Of a stretch of 64,000 bases of DNA, positions 37,341 through 51,280 are shown piece by piece. A program made the position numbers and the translations under genes. This DNA is from Portunus trituberculatus. Its lineage: Eukaryota > Arthropoda > Malacostraca > Decapoda > Portunidae. Every line of letters starts with the position of its first letter. Positions within the stretch are counted from its first letter, which is position 1. The DNA lies in contig NC_059296.1 of NCBI RefSeq assembly GCF_017591435.1, forward strand, positions 29,278,869 to 29,342,868. Direction: 5' to 3'. Under the pieces are notes generated by a model, which made no database searches, was not told the DNA's origin, and saw nothing but the letters and a program-made list of their open reading frames with translations.

Positions 37341-38139
37341 TAGTGAAGTAAGACTTTACATTAACTTCCATTGTGTTTTAGCGTTCTTCTCTCGCTGTTA
37401 GCTTCTCTAGTCTGTTAAAAAAAAACAATTAAGTATGAAGAGTATGTCAACATATCAAAGCAAACAAAAGATGGTGGATATGAATGCAAGAGATTGTTCT
37501 AATTCTGACCACCACTGTACAAGGCCATAACATAAATATCTATTTTTCACTCCTGCTTCTTACTTCAGTATTTTATCTTTTCTTCAGCATTCAATAAAGA
37601 TTATTCTATGCACCGCTTATCGTCAATCCCTCGATTACTATTGACAATACAGCGCATTTCAGAAGGCTGGTAACCTTGATATTTAGAGAACTACGTAAAC
37701 TGCATGACTACTTTTGCTGTACTGTTTGCATTTGCAGAAGGAACACGAGGTACCCTTCTAAAGAATGTCTTTCTTTTTAATATTCTTAGCCTGTTTCCCT
37801 AGTATATATAACTAAGAAAAGAAAGTAAGAAAGAAAAGAGGACAAAAAAAAGATTATGCAGACTTAAAATTAAGGAAAACACATACAAAGATTTGAAGTA
37901 ATGAATCATATCTCCTGATCTCATTGGCACCTTTCACCATCACACTCTTAAACTGCACCGGACCCTTTGATACGTAACTCCTCAGGTTCCAGGAGACACA
38001 ACAGCAGTCCAAGGCTTTCAAATAAGGAAGAAGACTCACTCCACCACTAACACATTTACGAAGAGAAAGTCAAGTAAGGTAAGCTTCTAATACTTGCCAT
38101 ACAAATTGAATATCTAGTCTTATTTTTCTGTACTTGACG

Positions 38140-38140
<1 letters not shown>
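37341..38140. other. AT-rich unique sequence, nothing recognised
   Basis: No repeat or gene signature. Confidence 0.4.

Positions 38141-38204
<64 letters not shown>
38141..38204. repeat. (AC)32 microsatellite
   Basis: Perfect AC array. Confidence 0.97.
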
Positions 38205-38206
<2 letters not shown>

Positions 38207-38289
38207 ACACTCACCCACACGTTTAAATATCCTCATCATTTACGTCAGAGGAGGAAATAATCACGACTCTCCCTGATCTGCTCATGATC

Positions 38290-38850
38290 GATGGAAGAAA
38301 GAAGAGGAGGAAGAAGTGAAAAAGGAGGAGAAGAAGGAGGAGAAGGAGGAGAAGGAGGAGGAGAAGGAGGGGAAGGAGGAAGAGGAGGAGGAGGAGGAGA
38401 AGAAGGAGGAGGAGGAGGAGGAGTTGGAGGAGGATGAGGAGTTGGAGGAGGTGGAGGAGGATGAAGGTGGAGGAGAAAGAGAAAGAGAAAAAAAAATACA
38501 TAAGAATAAGATTAAGAACGCTAATTACAAAACGAAAGGGATAGAGAAAATGAGAAAAAATGAAGACGAGAAAGAAGAGAACAGAGAAGAAGAAGAGAAT
38601 GATAATGATGGAACCACAACGAGAAGAGAGAGGAGGAGGAGGAGGAGAAAAATGTTTTTAGTAATGAACAGAAAATTTAGAGTAAGAATTAGAATCACTA
38701 ATTCAGACTTTAAAAAATGTAAAGAAAAACAAAATAATTAAATAGGAGTAAATTAAGGTAGAGGAATAAACAAAAGGAAGATTAAGAAAAAGAGAAAGAG
38801 GAGAGGGAACAAGAAGAAGGGAAGGAGAAGGAAAATGATAACGAAGAGGC
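38290..38850. repeat. ~560-bp purine-rich tract with (GGA/GAA)n
   Basis: GGA and GAA steps at 38303-38490, then A/G-rich DNA with few pyrimidines, with AGGAGGAGGAGG again near 38630. Glu/Lys-rich frames are compositional. Confidence 0.8.
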
Positions 38851-38911
38851 CACACTGATGGACATTTCCCATCATCAACCAGAGTGTGACTGATGACTCA
38901 ATACCGTGACG

Positions 38912-38912
<1 letters not shown>

Positions 38913-38959
<47 letters not shown>
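38913..38959. repeat. (CA)23 microsatellite
   Basis: Perfect CA array. Confidence 0.97.
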
Positions 38960-38962
<3 letters not shown>

Positions 38963-39054
38963 ATGGATGAGCCTCGGGCAGCGGCAATACTGGACTAATA
39001 ATAGAGCTCAGCCTCCACCAGCCTTCCCAGCAGTAATTTATCTCAGGTGTGGCG

Positions 39055-39180
39055 AGGAGGAGGAAGAGAAGGAGGTGGAGGAGGAGGAGGAGGAGGAGGA
39101 GGAGGAGGAGGAGGAGGAGGAGGAGGAGGAGGAGGAGGAGGAGGAGGAGGAGGAGGAGGAGGAGGAGGAGGAGGAGGAGC
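39055..39180. repeat. (GGA)n microsatellite, about 34 units
   Basis: Nearly perfect from about 39077 to 39179. All-purine G-rich strand. Poly-Glu and poly-Gly frames are artefacts. Confidence 0.97.
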
Positions 39181-39229
39181 AGGAAGAGGTCCAGGTAACA
39201 GCATGTACAATACCTTGTGTGTTTGTAAA

Positions 39230-39331
<102 letters not shown>

Positions 39332-39560
39332 ATGCGTGTGAAGGGGGGACTTCCTTAAAAAAAATAATAAATAAATAAAAAAAATCTTATGTCACCTGGA
39401 TATGAGAAAGGTAATAGACGTACAAACTTAAAGGCTTAGGAACATAATAACAAAAATAAGATGCAAGGAGCTCTCATGTACACCTACAAAAGAAACTACC
39501 GATCAACATATAGGTTCCAAATTGACTCAGAATGAACAAATAGACGTAATAGTTTCTGGC

Positions 39561-39774
39561 TCAACTCCTTCAATACTGATACACATTTTTACCTTGAGAT
39601 TTGTGTACGATTAGACCATTTTAATGACATTAGGAAAAGTCTATGGAGGTCACAAGATTAATGGCCACAGTCTTCACTATTCAAATACCCTACATAAAAT
39701 TCTGAAGGTGTAGAAAATCACCAAATATTAAGCAGAATCAGTATAGAAACGCTTCTTGTTACTCAACGGGTGAA
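39561..39774 (+). mobile_element. piggyBac-type MITE, copy 6
   Basis: Left TCAACTCCTTCAATACTGA, right TACTCAACGGGTGAA. The interior retains TTACCTTGAGATTTGTGTAC, AGTCTATGGAGGTCA and AATCACCAAATATTAAGC. Both edge TTAA are mutated, so this copy looks older. Confidence 0.82.
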
Positions 39775-40135
39775 GAGGAAGAACAACAGAAACACAACTT
39801 TTACATTAAGAAGCAAGAGACGATATGTGCAAGTGATATGGAAGCAACATTACACAAACTCCACTTTCAGTCCAGTAGTGGGTGTGAGATTGAATGTCTT
39901 TGTATCGGCTCCCACGTCTGTGTATATTTCTACTTCCTCTTGTTTGTGTTCTTCTATTCTTAACGTGTCTTGATTTGTCTCTTTTATTTCCACAAGTACG
40001 TCTCGGCTTGGAATACTACATCAGTGACACCGCCGCTCTGAACACTGATCCAAGAGTCTCGACCCATCAGTAAGACAACTAACGCATCGTAAATAAACGA
40101 GTTGAAATGGATTCTTGTAGATCACTCAAAACAGG
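39775..40135. other. Spacer between two same-strand MITE copies
   Basis: AT-rich unique DNA of about 360 bp. No gene signature. Confidence 0.4.
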
Positions 40136-40345
40136 TTAACCTCTTCAATACTGGGACACATTTTTTCCTTGAGTTTGTGTACGATTAAGCCATTTTATTG
40201 ACATTAGAAAGGGACTATGGGTGTCAGAAGATTAATGGTCAGTGTTCACTATTCCAATCCCCGAATAAGTTTCTGTAGCTGTATAAAGTCACCAAATAGT
40301 AAACAAAATTAATTTGGAAGCACGTCATGGTACTCAAGGGGATAA
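40136..40345 (+). mobile_element. piggyBac-type MITE, copy 7
   Basis: Left TTAACCTCTTCAATACTGGG, right TACTCAAGGGGATAA. Same orientation as copy 6. Confidence 0.83.
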
Positions 40346-41664
40346 TCAAGTTTGCACTGCTAATAGTGGATATGTTTTAGAGATTGCGGAAAGGAAATGT
40401 ATATAAATATGTATTTTTGCCTGTCTTCAAGCGTTTAGATAACTTTGTAGAGAAATGAAGGGTGCGTGAACGAGAAGCTGTACAGAGAAGGAAAGACCGT
40501 GAGTAACATGAAGGTTTATGCATTATGTATATTGATAGCATCGACAAAAGAACTGCATACCCAAATAATTAAATCTATAGATGAAAATTATATAAAGCAA
40601 AAGAGCGGGAAAATAAATAAATGACACAAAAGTATAGGTATGAGAGAGTATGTTATTTTGGGTCTATAGTCATCTGTATCATCTCTGTCACAAGGAACTG
40701 TTCCAGTGAAGAAGTATAAAAGTAATTTTTCAAACTAAATTGGTGACAGCTACAGATTCCTCTAGTCCTTTCTTTTCAAATAAGGATAAATTTTTTTCAT
40801 ATAATTTGTATTTACTTGGCCATCTATCTTTTTTTTTATCTTCATTTTCCGTTAACAAGTCTCAATGCAAGATAAACTCCTTATTGAGCTTTCATTACTC
40901 ATCCCATCTTTCCTTTAGTTCCGGGCCAGCAACAGTAAAACTTGATATCGCATCTTTTCTAAAAGTTATGCATCTGCACCGCCGTCTCTCAGCATTCCAA
41001 GCCTTCCAATACGGTGTCACAACTCACTCGGAGCCAATGCACATACATGCTCCTTTCAGTTGAGGGCGTGAGGACAGTCTAGTCGCTCCTTAACCTGTCA
41101 ACCCTTACCAATACCTATTATTATATCTTAGTGGTAACCCTAGAGAAGTGTTTATCAGTATTGCAAGTAACGCTTTGTATGAGTCACCAATGAAAACAAG
41201 TGATTTTTTTTTTTTTTGAAGGGGGCAATTCTGATCAAAGAAAAAAGACAGAGCATAAGAGAGAGCTCACTTTGTTGCCAGTCGACATGCAAGTCTGAAT
41301 ATTTACCTAACAATGTTCACGCAAGTCAATGAAAAGTTAAGAATAAAGTCAATAACATAACACTCCTCTTCCATTTGACATTACCGCTCTGAAACACACC
41401 AACATTTTACATGGACGAGCGTGAGGCCGCCTCGTCACGGAAATAAGAACAAAAATAAATAAATAAATGGAAGAGAAAAAAAAGATAAACATAATCACAA
41501 AATGACTATGAAGACCACTGGATGAGAGAAAATGATAGCGAAAGAGAGATAGGGTAAAAAATAGAGCACGAAATCAAGATCAACAGGATTCATTATTCTA
41601 TGGAAAATTTTAGTAAAGTAAAGGTTGAAAAACATGCAAACGCACACACACGAAAAAAATGTAA
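40346..41664. other. AT-rich unique sequence, nothing recognised
   Basis: Mixed DNA with a T-rich patch near 40780-40840 and a T13 run near 41204-41216. A 107-codon frame at 40740-41063 shows no motif. Confidence 0.4.
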
Positions 41665-41990
<326 letters not shown>

Positions 41991-42033
41991 TCTCGTATTT
42001 ACAAAAACTACAAATGCAGATTTCAAAGAACAC

Positions 42034-42034
<1 letters not shown>

Positions 42035-42092
<58 letters not shown>
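42035..42092. repeat. (AC)29 microsatellite
   Basis: Perfect AC array. Confidence 0.97.
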
Positions 42093-42094
<2 letters not shown>

Positions 42095-42215
42095 GTGACC
42101 CAGGGCTGTAAACACACGTCTTGTTAGGCCATCAGATAAGCGGCGGCATCACGGGCTCACATCTGCGCTGGTTCGCTTGTCCCTCTCCCCCTTAATGATA
42201 GAAATTGGGTACCGT

Positions 42216-42218
<3 letters not shown>

Positions 42219-42290
<72 letters not shown>
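42219..42290. repeat. (GT)36 microsatellite
   Basis: Perfect GT array. With the AC array 127 bp upstream it forms a potential inverted pair. Confidence 0.98.
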
Positions 42291-42292
<2 letters not shown>

Positions 42293-43640
42293 CTTTGCAT
42301 GCAGTTTGCGGTGGACTGTGGAGGGTGGGCGTGGATAGACAGGCCCGTCTGAGTGATGGATAAGTGTGAAGAGGCGAGACAGAAGTATTAAAGACAGGTT
42401 CCTCTGAAATGAAACCTAAACGGGATATCTTTTATTTTTTCCTTTTTACAACTCTTCTGTTCATTTTGTGCCAAAAAACTTTCAGTGTTCTTTGCCTCTA
42501 AGTTTCATATCGTTCATCTCGGTAACCACTAAAGGTCTTCATCTTTTTCCTTAAAACATTTACTGGCACGATTACGCTCCTTATTTAATTTGAGTAGCTA
42601 TATAATAAATAAGAGTGACACTATAAGCGCAAAACCACGCATTCTGCTCGATACTTTTCTACATTCAATGAGACAGACATCGAAATCCTACAGCATTTCT
42701 TCTAAAGCTGCTAATGACACTATGAGTAAGAATAATGTTATGGAAGTAAAAGTGAACGAGAAGCACAAGAAAATCTGTTCCAAGTTTGCTTTCTTTTGGT
42801 GTAGGTGTCATCTTAAAAAAAACTATAATTCTCTATACTAATATTCCATTTTATAAAGTTTAACTAGATGCTATAGAAGTTAAAGACTAATGAAGCTTTT
42901 ACAAGCCCTTTCAGTCAGCACCGCCTAGCTATCCTTTACCAGGACCGATACACCTGGAGGCTTTCTTGGCATCTCTTTCGGCGACCAGTGGAGTCAGGTG
43001 TTCCTCGGCCCTTCCATCACTTTCTATCGCCATTCAAATGTTCGCTTTATGTAGGGGCGTGCTCGCCTCTGGATGCCTCGCCTCCCGTCTGTGTGTTGCC
43101 TCCGCCGTACACCTTCGTTAAGAGAAGAGACTCAAAGGCTTTCCATCTCATTAACTCCTCTCTCTTCACAAGTTCTGCCTAATCTCTTCATCTTTGCCGC
43201 AGCGGTGCATATCTTTCTCTTCTGGTTGTTTTCACGAGTAATCCTCACCTCGTCTTGCTCTGACCACATGTTCCTGTTCTCCGTGCTGTGACGGTTGGAA
43301 GTGTACTACAATATTTGAGTTCCATTTTTTGTTCAATTGTCTTTACTTAAAACATCTTAACAAACCCAAAGTTTATATGATAATGTACACATTTCTAGGC
43401 ACCTCTGGGAACTTATGAAAGTGTTCTTCGATAAAAAAAAAAGATAAATCATCATTGAGTAAAATCAACATTTTGTTTGAGTTTATTCAAGAATCTAAAC
43501 TGAAAATATAACTTTTTATGACCATGTTTTCATTTGAATATAATGATAATCTGTTTATTGGTTATGAATGTTAAACAACAAGGCAACGTCTTCTTATTAT
43601 ATGAAATGAATGCCAATAAATAGTCTTGGCGGACAACCGC
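42291..43640. other. Unique sequence, nothing recognised
   Basis: GC-moderate at about 42900-43290, AT-rich elsewhere. No gene signature. Confidence 0.4.
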
Positions 43641-45400
43641 CTGAGCTCGTGTTGGTGAAGGCTGTGACCGATGTCCTGAAGGCCACGCCTGGCCCACACC
43701 CGCGCCGCCCCGCGGGACTCGCCGGAAAGTTCACTCTTTGAGACAAATTCAATTAAGGCTAAGGTTAGTGGCGGCTGTCCCTCCCCTACCCCTTCCCTCC
43801 ACTGCCTCGGGGGCGATGCCGCGTGGCTCGAGACGGAATATTCAGGAGACAGCGTAATAGCATCTCGTTTACTCGTTTATGATAAATTTATTGCTTGTAT
43901 AACAAAGCCGCCTTGGACTGGCTGGAGCGGCCAGTGTTCCAGTACTACCTGGACGGCCTTATTTGGCGGCGATGGAGGGAAAGGAATTACGGCGCTGTGA
44001 GACTTCCGCGCCCTTGCTGCTGCCGCCCATCAGGGACTCCTTAATTATTCATGGGGAAAATATGCCTTATAATGAGGGTGTTAATATTTAAGTGCTTAAA
44101 ACTCTCTTCTTTCTGCCTTGTTTTTCCACATCAGCATCGCTGCCAGCGCCTCGGCGTGCCTGTGTGCAAGCCTCCCTGCCCCGCCTCGCCCCGCCATGAC
44201 GGGCTGTCCCGCCTCTCACCCATCGTCTCTCTCGGTCGAGAACATAAGCATTCCTCGCGGCCTCGAGTATCGGTCGCGACGCGAGCCCGACACATGGAAG
44301 CTACTGCTTCGGTGATAAATTTCTGGGATGTGGCCGCCACAGGCTGGTGGCGCAGCTCGCACCCCGTCAGCAGGACTTTGCGCCATTAGTTGCCCGTGGT
44401 GCGGTAGTCACCGGGCTGCCCCATTCATCGCGTCTCGCGCCGCTCAGGTGTCACGCGGTGGGGAACACCCGTGAACCTCGTCACTTTAGTTAAATAAAGT
44501 CGCGCCGCTGTAACGCTAATGTAGCAGATCATATCCCAGCTCGAATCGGCGAAAAGCTCAGTACACACACAAAACCTTTTGGCCATAATGACGATATTAT
44601 CCCAAACACATGGCCAGCGCGGCGAGCCTCGCGCCGAGGAACAGACCGCCTGAGATTCTCCGTAATTATAGATTCTTTTGTTGGTCAGTGCCGACTTCGA
44701 AGCCGGCCATTGTTGGCTTTATGGCACCTCGTTGATTCATTAGGCTACGTTATCTGCGGCATAAATCTGCTCAACCCTTATTTAAACATAAACTTATTGG
44801 AGCAGCGAACCATCTTTTAACACTGGGCGTCCCTTAGGGGCAAGAGGGGTCTGGGTGCAAGCCTGCAGCAAACGCCGGTGGTGGAACATAAGCTGACTTG
44901 GCCAAGGGTTAAAGCATGTTTGGTTAAGCGTCACATGCAGTACTCTCTTGCACGGCCCAGGCTTTTGTAAAAAGGCGCATTCCCTCCTCGCAGGCTTTGC
45001 CTAGCATCGCTTTAATTTCCGCGGGAAAAACGCTGTACAAGATATCTAAATTAAGAGTCATTTTTGCCCGCCCGCTGCGAGGCTTTTAGGCCCGCGGTGT
45101 CGGGTCTGCAGGAGGCGGTGCGCGCACGCAGAGAGGCCGGCGGCGGCTGTCTGTCTGAAGAACATACCTGTAATCACGGGTTTTCTTCGCTCTCGCAACA
45201 CCATAAACAGTTTCACGAGCAAAATATGATTACTTCTCGAGTCTGGAGCCAGAAGGGCCCAAGCGGCTCGCGGAGCAGCCTCATTCTGGCACTTTTCTCC
45301 ACAAACAAGAGGGTCAAGATGTTATCGGGCAACGCGAGGCTGCGAGCGTGTCTACCGTGAAGGCGCAGATAATTTTCCGGGCACGACCTATCAAAAATGA
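43641..45400. other. ~1.8-kb GC-rich, repeat-free island
   Basis: The longest block without any microsatellite or recognisable repeat. It mixes CpG-rich DNA with AT-rich homeodomain-like clusters such as TTTATGATAAATTTATTGC near 43875 and TTAATTATTCATGG near 44041. Short open frames exist in several phases, for example about 48 Trp-rich codons near 43885-44040, but none is recognisable. Best candidate in the window for a conserved noncoding or regulatory region. Confidence 0.35.
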
Positions 45401-46029
45401 TAACTATGTTTATATTTTATAACTCACAAAGGTAACCCTTCCTTTACCATCATTATCAACACTGGTAAATAGTCCCTGCGTTGACACCTATAAATAATTG
45501 GCCAGTTCATCTCAAGTTATTTTATTGGAGATATAATACCATGTGCGAGTGGGAAGCGGAGTGGTACGTGAACAACTGTCTGGCTGCGGGAGGGAGGAAG
45601 GCAGGGAGAGAGGCAGGGAGGCAAGGAGGAATGAAGGCAGGCAGGCAGGGTGTTGAGGCCGCGGGAAGCGCCTGGAGGACCATACACTCAACACAGCAAA
45701 CCACAAAATGTCTCTTTGTTAGTTATACACGACGCTTTTCCCAAACATGAACGAGTTAAACAACGGTCCAGGAAAGTGGATGCAACCTTAGTGGAAACTA
45801 CACTTCCAATTAACATTACAAGTGTAAATATATTAAAAACCAAAGGAACGGTAAAGAAAACTATACTTATCACTTCCCAAGGAAGAAGTAATGGAAGCAG
45901 AGCTAAAAGAGTTTAAGAAAGACAAAGTACAATGTAACGCAAGACAAGAACACCAAAGTTTGGCCTGAGACAACCTTCTATAATACACAACTCAGAAGAC
46001 CTCAACATGAAGCAACGGTTTGTTAGTCT
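45401..46029. other. Mixed unique sequence
   Basis: GGCAGGGAGAGAGGCAGGGA-type short repeats at about 45590-45655 form a small G-rich tetra/pentamer patch. No gene. Confidence 0.4.
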
Positions 46030-47140
46030 CAGTCACTCTTTAATGAGGTGCTCAAGGCGGGCGAGGTTCCCCAGTGGTACAGCAGAACAGGATTACTCCA
46101 AAGGCAATGCTAAATCGATACCCTCCACTTTGCACGCCAGTCCCAGTTTAAGGAATAAAAAATGAGCCTCACGTTCACTTAATATTTGTGATTAACCTGA
46201 GAAAAAATCCGCAGGGGATCTTGGTCACCCTTGCCGTTCGAGTCCCGCGGGTGCTGAAGACTTCACGAAATAGGGATGTCAGGATAATTACACGTATGCG
46301 AGGAGAAAGAAAGCTCAGAATTAATACGTTGGTGGGCGGGCGGCTCTTCTCCCCCCTCTATGCCTCTCCCCTCCCTGCCTGCCCCTCCCTCCTCCTCTCC
46401 CGGGCCGGAAGAGAGAAGTAATCAAAGTGCAGACGTGAAGGCCGGCGCCGGATAATGTATTCAGGAGATAAGTAGGTGGAATGAGTGCGCTTCTCTCCAC
46501 ACTGACACGACCATTGTGGATGCTGTACCTTGGTTAATATGTTAATTTGGTCGCCACGTCCGTATCTCCGGGTATGAAGGAGGGGTGAAGATGGCGACGA
46601 TGGCTCAGGCAACACCAACAATGAAAAGATGAGGGAGAAGAGTGGAGGGCTCCTAATAAACTGGCCGACCTCGCAAGCACGGCCGCGGGAGTAACGCGGC
46701 CACGGCGTTGAACAAAGAAGTGATTTGAATAAATTCATAGGTTGTGATGGCAAGGAAATTGAACTGTTCATGTTTAGATCTCGCGGGAATGAATGAGATA
46801 ATGAGGGGAGGCAGAGAATACACAAGTGGGAAAATACATTATGGTGCTTACCATAACAAAGGTAGCGGGGCGAGGCGTAATACAGCGGTAGCCCCGGGAA
46901 TGTCGAAGCCTTTGTGGCCGCGCTGGCACTGCGCCGCTGATGTGTCTGTTTGGCGCCGCTCGGGAGGCGTGCTGCTGGGGAGGAGCTGCTCCCTATTCGC
47001 TGACGGACGTCTTACACTCACGGCAACGTCAGCTGTCTTCCTCTTCCTTCATCCTCATCCCTTCCGGATTCACCACAACACTGCATCCCTTCCCAAGACC
47101 GGAGTAACACAAATATATCATTGTATATCGGTACATATTT
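46030..47140. other. GC-rich, repeat-poor island
   Basis: GC-rich DNA with frames of 145-155 codons on opposite strands (46358-46825 minus, 46744-47181 plus) that overlap and show no known domain. Possible regulatory DNA. Confidence 0.3.
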
Positions 47141-48170
47141 TCTATACACGTGGAGAGCAGACAGAACAAGGAAGTCCATAAAAACAAACATAAATCATTT
47201 AATCGCCGCCGTCATTTAAGTAAAACAATAAGAAAATCGAAGTTTTTTTCCTTGGATTGATTAACTGATTTTTTTTACTTAGGTGAAACATCACATTTAC
47301 TAAAATTCTTCAAGAAATTCGCACAGCAAGAAGAGAAGAGAAGGACTCAGAGTGGCAAAGAGGAAGGGGATTCACTCATAACACTACACACATGGCTTGA
47401 TTGAGTCTTCCTTTAAGAAGACACTCTTTCAAGAACCTTAATGGCCTCTTATAGAATCTAAACGCGGCGGGTCGGTCCTAGTGCCGCGTAATGATGGTGG
47501 TCAGCTCGGAACACTGGCCTCTGTTTGCTGTCCCCGAACCCTGAGGCGAGGCGAGGCGAGGACGTTTTGAGATAGAGGTGATGTGTGGCTAGCAGGAACT
47601 GCTCATGGTGTTCTTCATACAATCATGTTCAACAATCAATGAACCTGTTGTGTTTTGCATTTTTACTCAAGCTCAAGTCTCCCCAACAACTCAAAACAGC
47701 AATGCCGTGGCAAGCGAAAACGGATCAACGAGAGGGGACCTGCCACCAGGAAACCTGTCAGTAAAAGTGAAGCGTCAGAAAGTATTTCCTGCGGTAAACG
47801 GGACAACTTCAATAGACAACAGGGAAAGAAAAAAAGTGGACCGTGCTGCCTGGGGAGGGTGGTGGCAGAGGCCGCCCACCTGACACGCTAGCCAACCCAT
47901 AACACAAGATAATGCTTATAATTATGAGAGCCGCGAGACAAGGCGAGAAATGAGAGCTGACAGTGTGGGGAGGCGAGACAGAGGCTGACAGAGAGGCTGA
48001 GAGAGAAAGACTGCATACTGATCGCGTCCCGGCTTGTTTGGAGCTTCCTCGAGGGGCTCTCTGGCCGCCTCTACGGGGGATGATAAGAGACTCTGTCGCC
48101 CTTACGTGAATTCCGCAATTCTTGCACAGCTGGTAAACAGCTGACTTAGTGCACATCACCGTCACTGGTG
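47141..48170. other. Mixed DNA with GC-rich right part
   Basis: (GAGGC)4 near 47543-47562. The GC-rich part at 47700-48100 has two overlapping plus-strand frames (47605-47891) and one minus-strand frame, none recognised. Confidence 0.35.
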
Positions 48171-49452
48171 GTAGTGGTGGTGTTCCTATCTTTATTGCTT
48201 TTAACGAATTCTAGTAGAATTAATTCGGGTTTCCAATAGTCTTTATGATCTTAACAAGGGTTTAAAATGCATCATCAATGGAATAAATATCCAACTAATC
48301 ACCTCTCTATGAAAGCGTAAAAAACATGAAAATGAAATAGAAGTGTAAATCAATATTTTCGCTTCATTACTGCTTGAACACAAACATGAAAGGTTATGAA
48401 CAGCAAAGTCATACTATCGTGTCTATAATTTAAAGAAAATAATATATTGATCATTTATGAAGAAAATATAATATGGACTCACATAAATATCGTGGAAACT
48501 TCCAGTTAAAGAGAAACAAGAAACGGAATGGAAATGGATATAAACGAGTAGTCGTGATCAACAACTTCCCATTAAGTCCAACATCTTCCCTATACTTGTC
48601 TTTACTCTGTTTAGCTTTTTTTCCTTCAGTCTTTAGATCTTTTATCTGCTGACAATCTCCTTACGAAACCCAAGAATTACAATTGACAAATTATGAATAG
48701 CGAGGACGACGTAAGATTGAATGAAACTACAAAAACATAGCAGTGTAACAGACTGTTGACCATGAATACCTGAAGAATGGGAGCAACAAACAGAAAAAAA
48801 AAATGGAGATATGTAAAAAAACGACGCCTACCAAATATGAGTAAAAGTTGACGAAGGAAAAACTTGAAGGAGCATTATAACACAGGGGCATAGGGAACAC
48901 TCACTCAGGATCACGGTGAGTAGAGTACACATCACTGCACTGGCTGGCAGCTTCTCAAATCCTGTCTGTCGAGGAGATGGCCGATACTGAAGGACCTGCC
49001 GAGAAGATATACTGGATGATTAATGAGGTAAGGAAACAGTAGTGAAAAACCCATAAATTCCCTATTGGTGGTGTGTAAATGGGTTATGAGCTGGAGTTAT
49101 CATGGATTTGAGACGAAAAGAACTGACCATAATAAAAACAAAAAACAAAACAAGAAAAAAAAACAGTGAATATAGAACAGATATATGGTAGAAGGAGGGA
49201 GACCGACTGGTATGCTGGGAATAATTTAAAGGAAATAATACAGAGAGATAACTTCATACACTAAAATTAATAAAGAACAAATAGAAAGAACAGGTAGTGA
49301 GTAAACCGCGAGTCTCATATGCAAGTGTACTGAGTTGCTCTCAAGGTAAGGACATAAAAAGAAAGAGTAAAATAGTTCAAGTGTATGTATTTATTTATTT
49401 ATTCAAAACACATTTTCTTTGACTTTTTTTGAGCGAGCTGTAAGTTGTTCAG
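48171..49452. other. AT-rich unique sequence, nothing recognised
   Basis: No repeats over 20 bp and no gene signature. Confidence 0.4.
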
Positions 49453-49621
<169 letters not shown>

Positions 49622-49877
49622 CATGGCCAGTTTCCTTAACATGAAAATGAAAATAATTCATATATTTTTTGTTGTGTTATAAGTATGCGCCTCCACCTCT
49701 TCATCAGGCAGAGTATAATAAAGGCTGAAAAAAAATATCAAGAAAAAAAAAATGAAATTGCAAATAATAGTTTTGTTAAAGTGATTCTCGTTTATCTCAT
49801 AGTTGTAATGTAACAAGGAGATAAAAATGAGAAATGCTTCGTGGGACTTGCTTGCAGGTGGTCAGGACGCGTAGGAT

Positions 49878-49880
<3 letters not shown>

Positions 49881-49935
<55 letters not shown>
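49881..49935. repeat. (TC)27 microsatellite
   Basis: Perfect TC run. Confidence 0.97.
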
Positions 49936-49937
<2 letters not shown>

Positions 49938-49996
49938 GTTATATTTTCCCATTATTTGAATTATTATTTATTTCTTGCATGTGGTTCTTTATTTTC

Positions 49997-49997
<1 letters not shown>

Positions 49998-50072
<75 letters not shown>
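49998..50072. repeat. (CT)37 microsatellite
   Basis: Perfect CT run. Confidence 0.98.
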
Positions 50073-50075
<3 letters not shown>

Positions 50076-50112
50076 TTGAGTTTTGTCTTTTACATTTTGC
50101 ATTTGCTGTTAA

Positions 50113-50296
<184 letters not shown>

Positions 50297-50381
50297 AACT
50301 GGCTATTCTCTTTACTTGGTTTTGCTTCTTCATTACTTTTTTATCTTATTCCCTTTTTTTCATTTCCAGTATTTAGTTTAT

Positions 50382-50385
<4 letters not shown>

Positions 50386-50436
<51 letters not shown>
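50386..50436. repeat. (CT)25 microsatellite
   Basis: Perfect CT run. The DNA to about 50880 stays strongly pyrimidine-biased. Confidence 0.97.
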
Positions 50437-50440
<4 letters not shown>

Positions 50441-50880
50441 AGTCTCTTCATTACATATTTTGCTTGTGGTAAATTTGGTCATTATTTTCCTCTCCTCGTT
50501 TTTGTTTCTCTATTACTTCATTTGTTCATTCATCATTCTTTCTTTCTTCTTGGCATACTTTCTTTCTTTATTTTCTTTTGCCTGCGTCTCTGCCATGTTT
50601 GTCTGGTAATAGTAAGTGTGTGCCATTCGATTTTTCCTTTCTCATTTTTTTTTTCAGTTACTTTATATCTTCGCTCCTTTTCTAGTATCTTTCTTCTCTT
50701 ATTCTTCCCATGTCTTTTCTTCTCTCCCCTGTATATTTTGTTATTGGTACGTGTGTCATTTTAACATTTTCTATTCATTTTATTTCTCCAATACATTTTT
50801 TTTTTCATTTCTCTTTTCCTCCTATCTTGTCTCTTCACTTCCTCATTCTTCCTTTCCAAATACTAGGTTTCTTCCTTTCT
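50437..50880. repeat. Polypyrimidine-biased tract
   Basis: TTTCTT-, TTCATT- and CTTCC-type words, T-rich without a fixed period. Resembles the 15.0-15.8 kb tract. The 307-codon plus-strand frame at 49841-50764 spans this tract and the adjacent microsatellites and is an artefact. Confidence 0.7.
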
Positions 50881-51250
50881 TCCCTCTTGTCGCTGCGTCC
50901 CTGCGTCATATCAAGCACTTTTTACCTCGTCGTGTTACTTGGAGTGTATATAACAAGGAGCAAAAGACTGAGCCGGCCCAGCGCGGGTCTCCTTCCACCA
51001 CGAGGCTGTTTCACGGCCAACTAACTTTGTGAATTTATCTGCCGCTTATTACGGAGACGTGAAATTAGTTCCATTATAAGCCTTTGTGATATTTTGCGAT
51101 CCTGTTGTGCGATTAGGGAATGAAAAGCTTATTGCGAACCTTCACCCGCGGGACAATTGCAAATTAAAATGTGCTTTCCATTCCCAGCCTTTTCTTTCCG
51201 CGCCGCAGTGACAGCAACATAATGGTGACTTGTGCTGGAGTTCTCTGCTG
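50881..51250. other. GC-richer repeat-free block
   Basis: Unique DNA with GTGAATTTATCTGCCGCTTA-like and GAAATTAGTTCCATTATAAG-like words. No gene. Candidate noncoding element. Confidence 0.3.
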
Positions 51251-51280
51251 TGCTGGTGACCTGAGACCGACTCCATGGTT

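Noticed and set aside
43885..44040. About 48 Trp-rich open codons (reading LDWLERPVFQYYLDGLIW in part)
   Set aside because: Looks protein-like at first, but a stop lies just upstream, no splice acceptor is clear, and no family is recognised. Held as noncoding unless conserved at codon level.
46358..47181. 145-155-codon frames on opposite strands
   Set aside because: They overlap in GC-rich DNA where stops are rare, and neither shows a motif.
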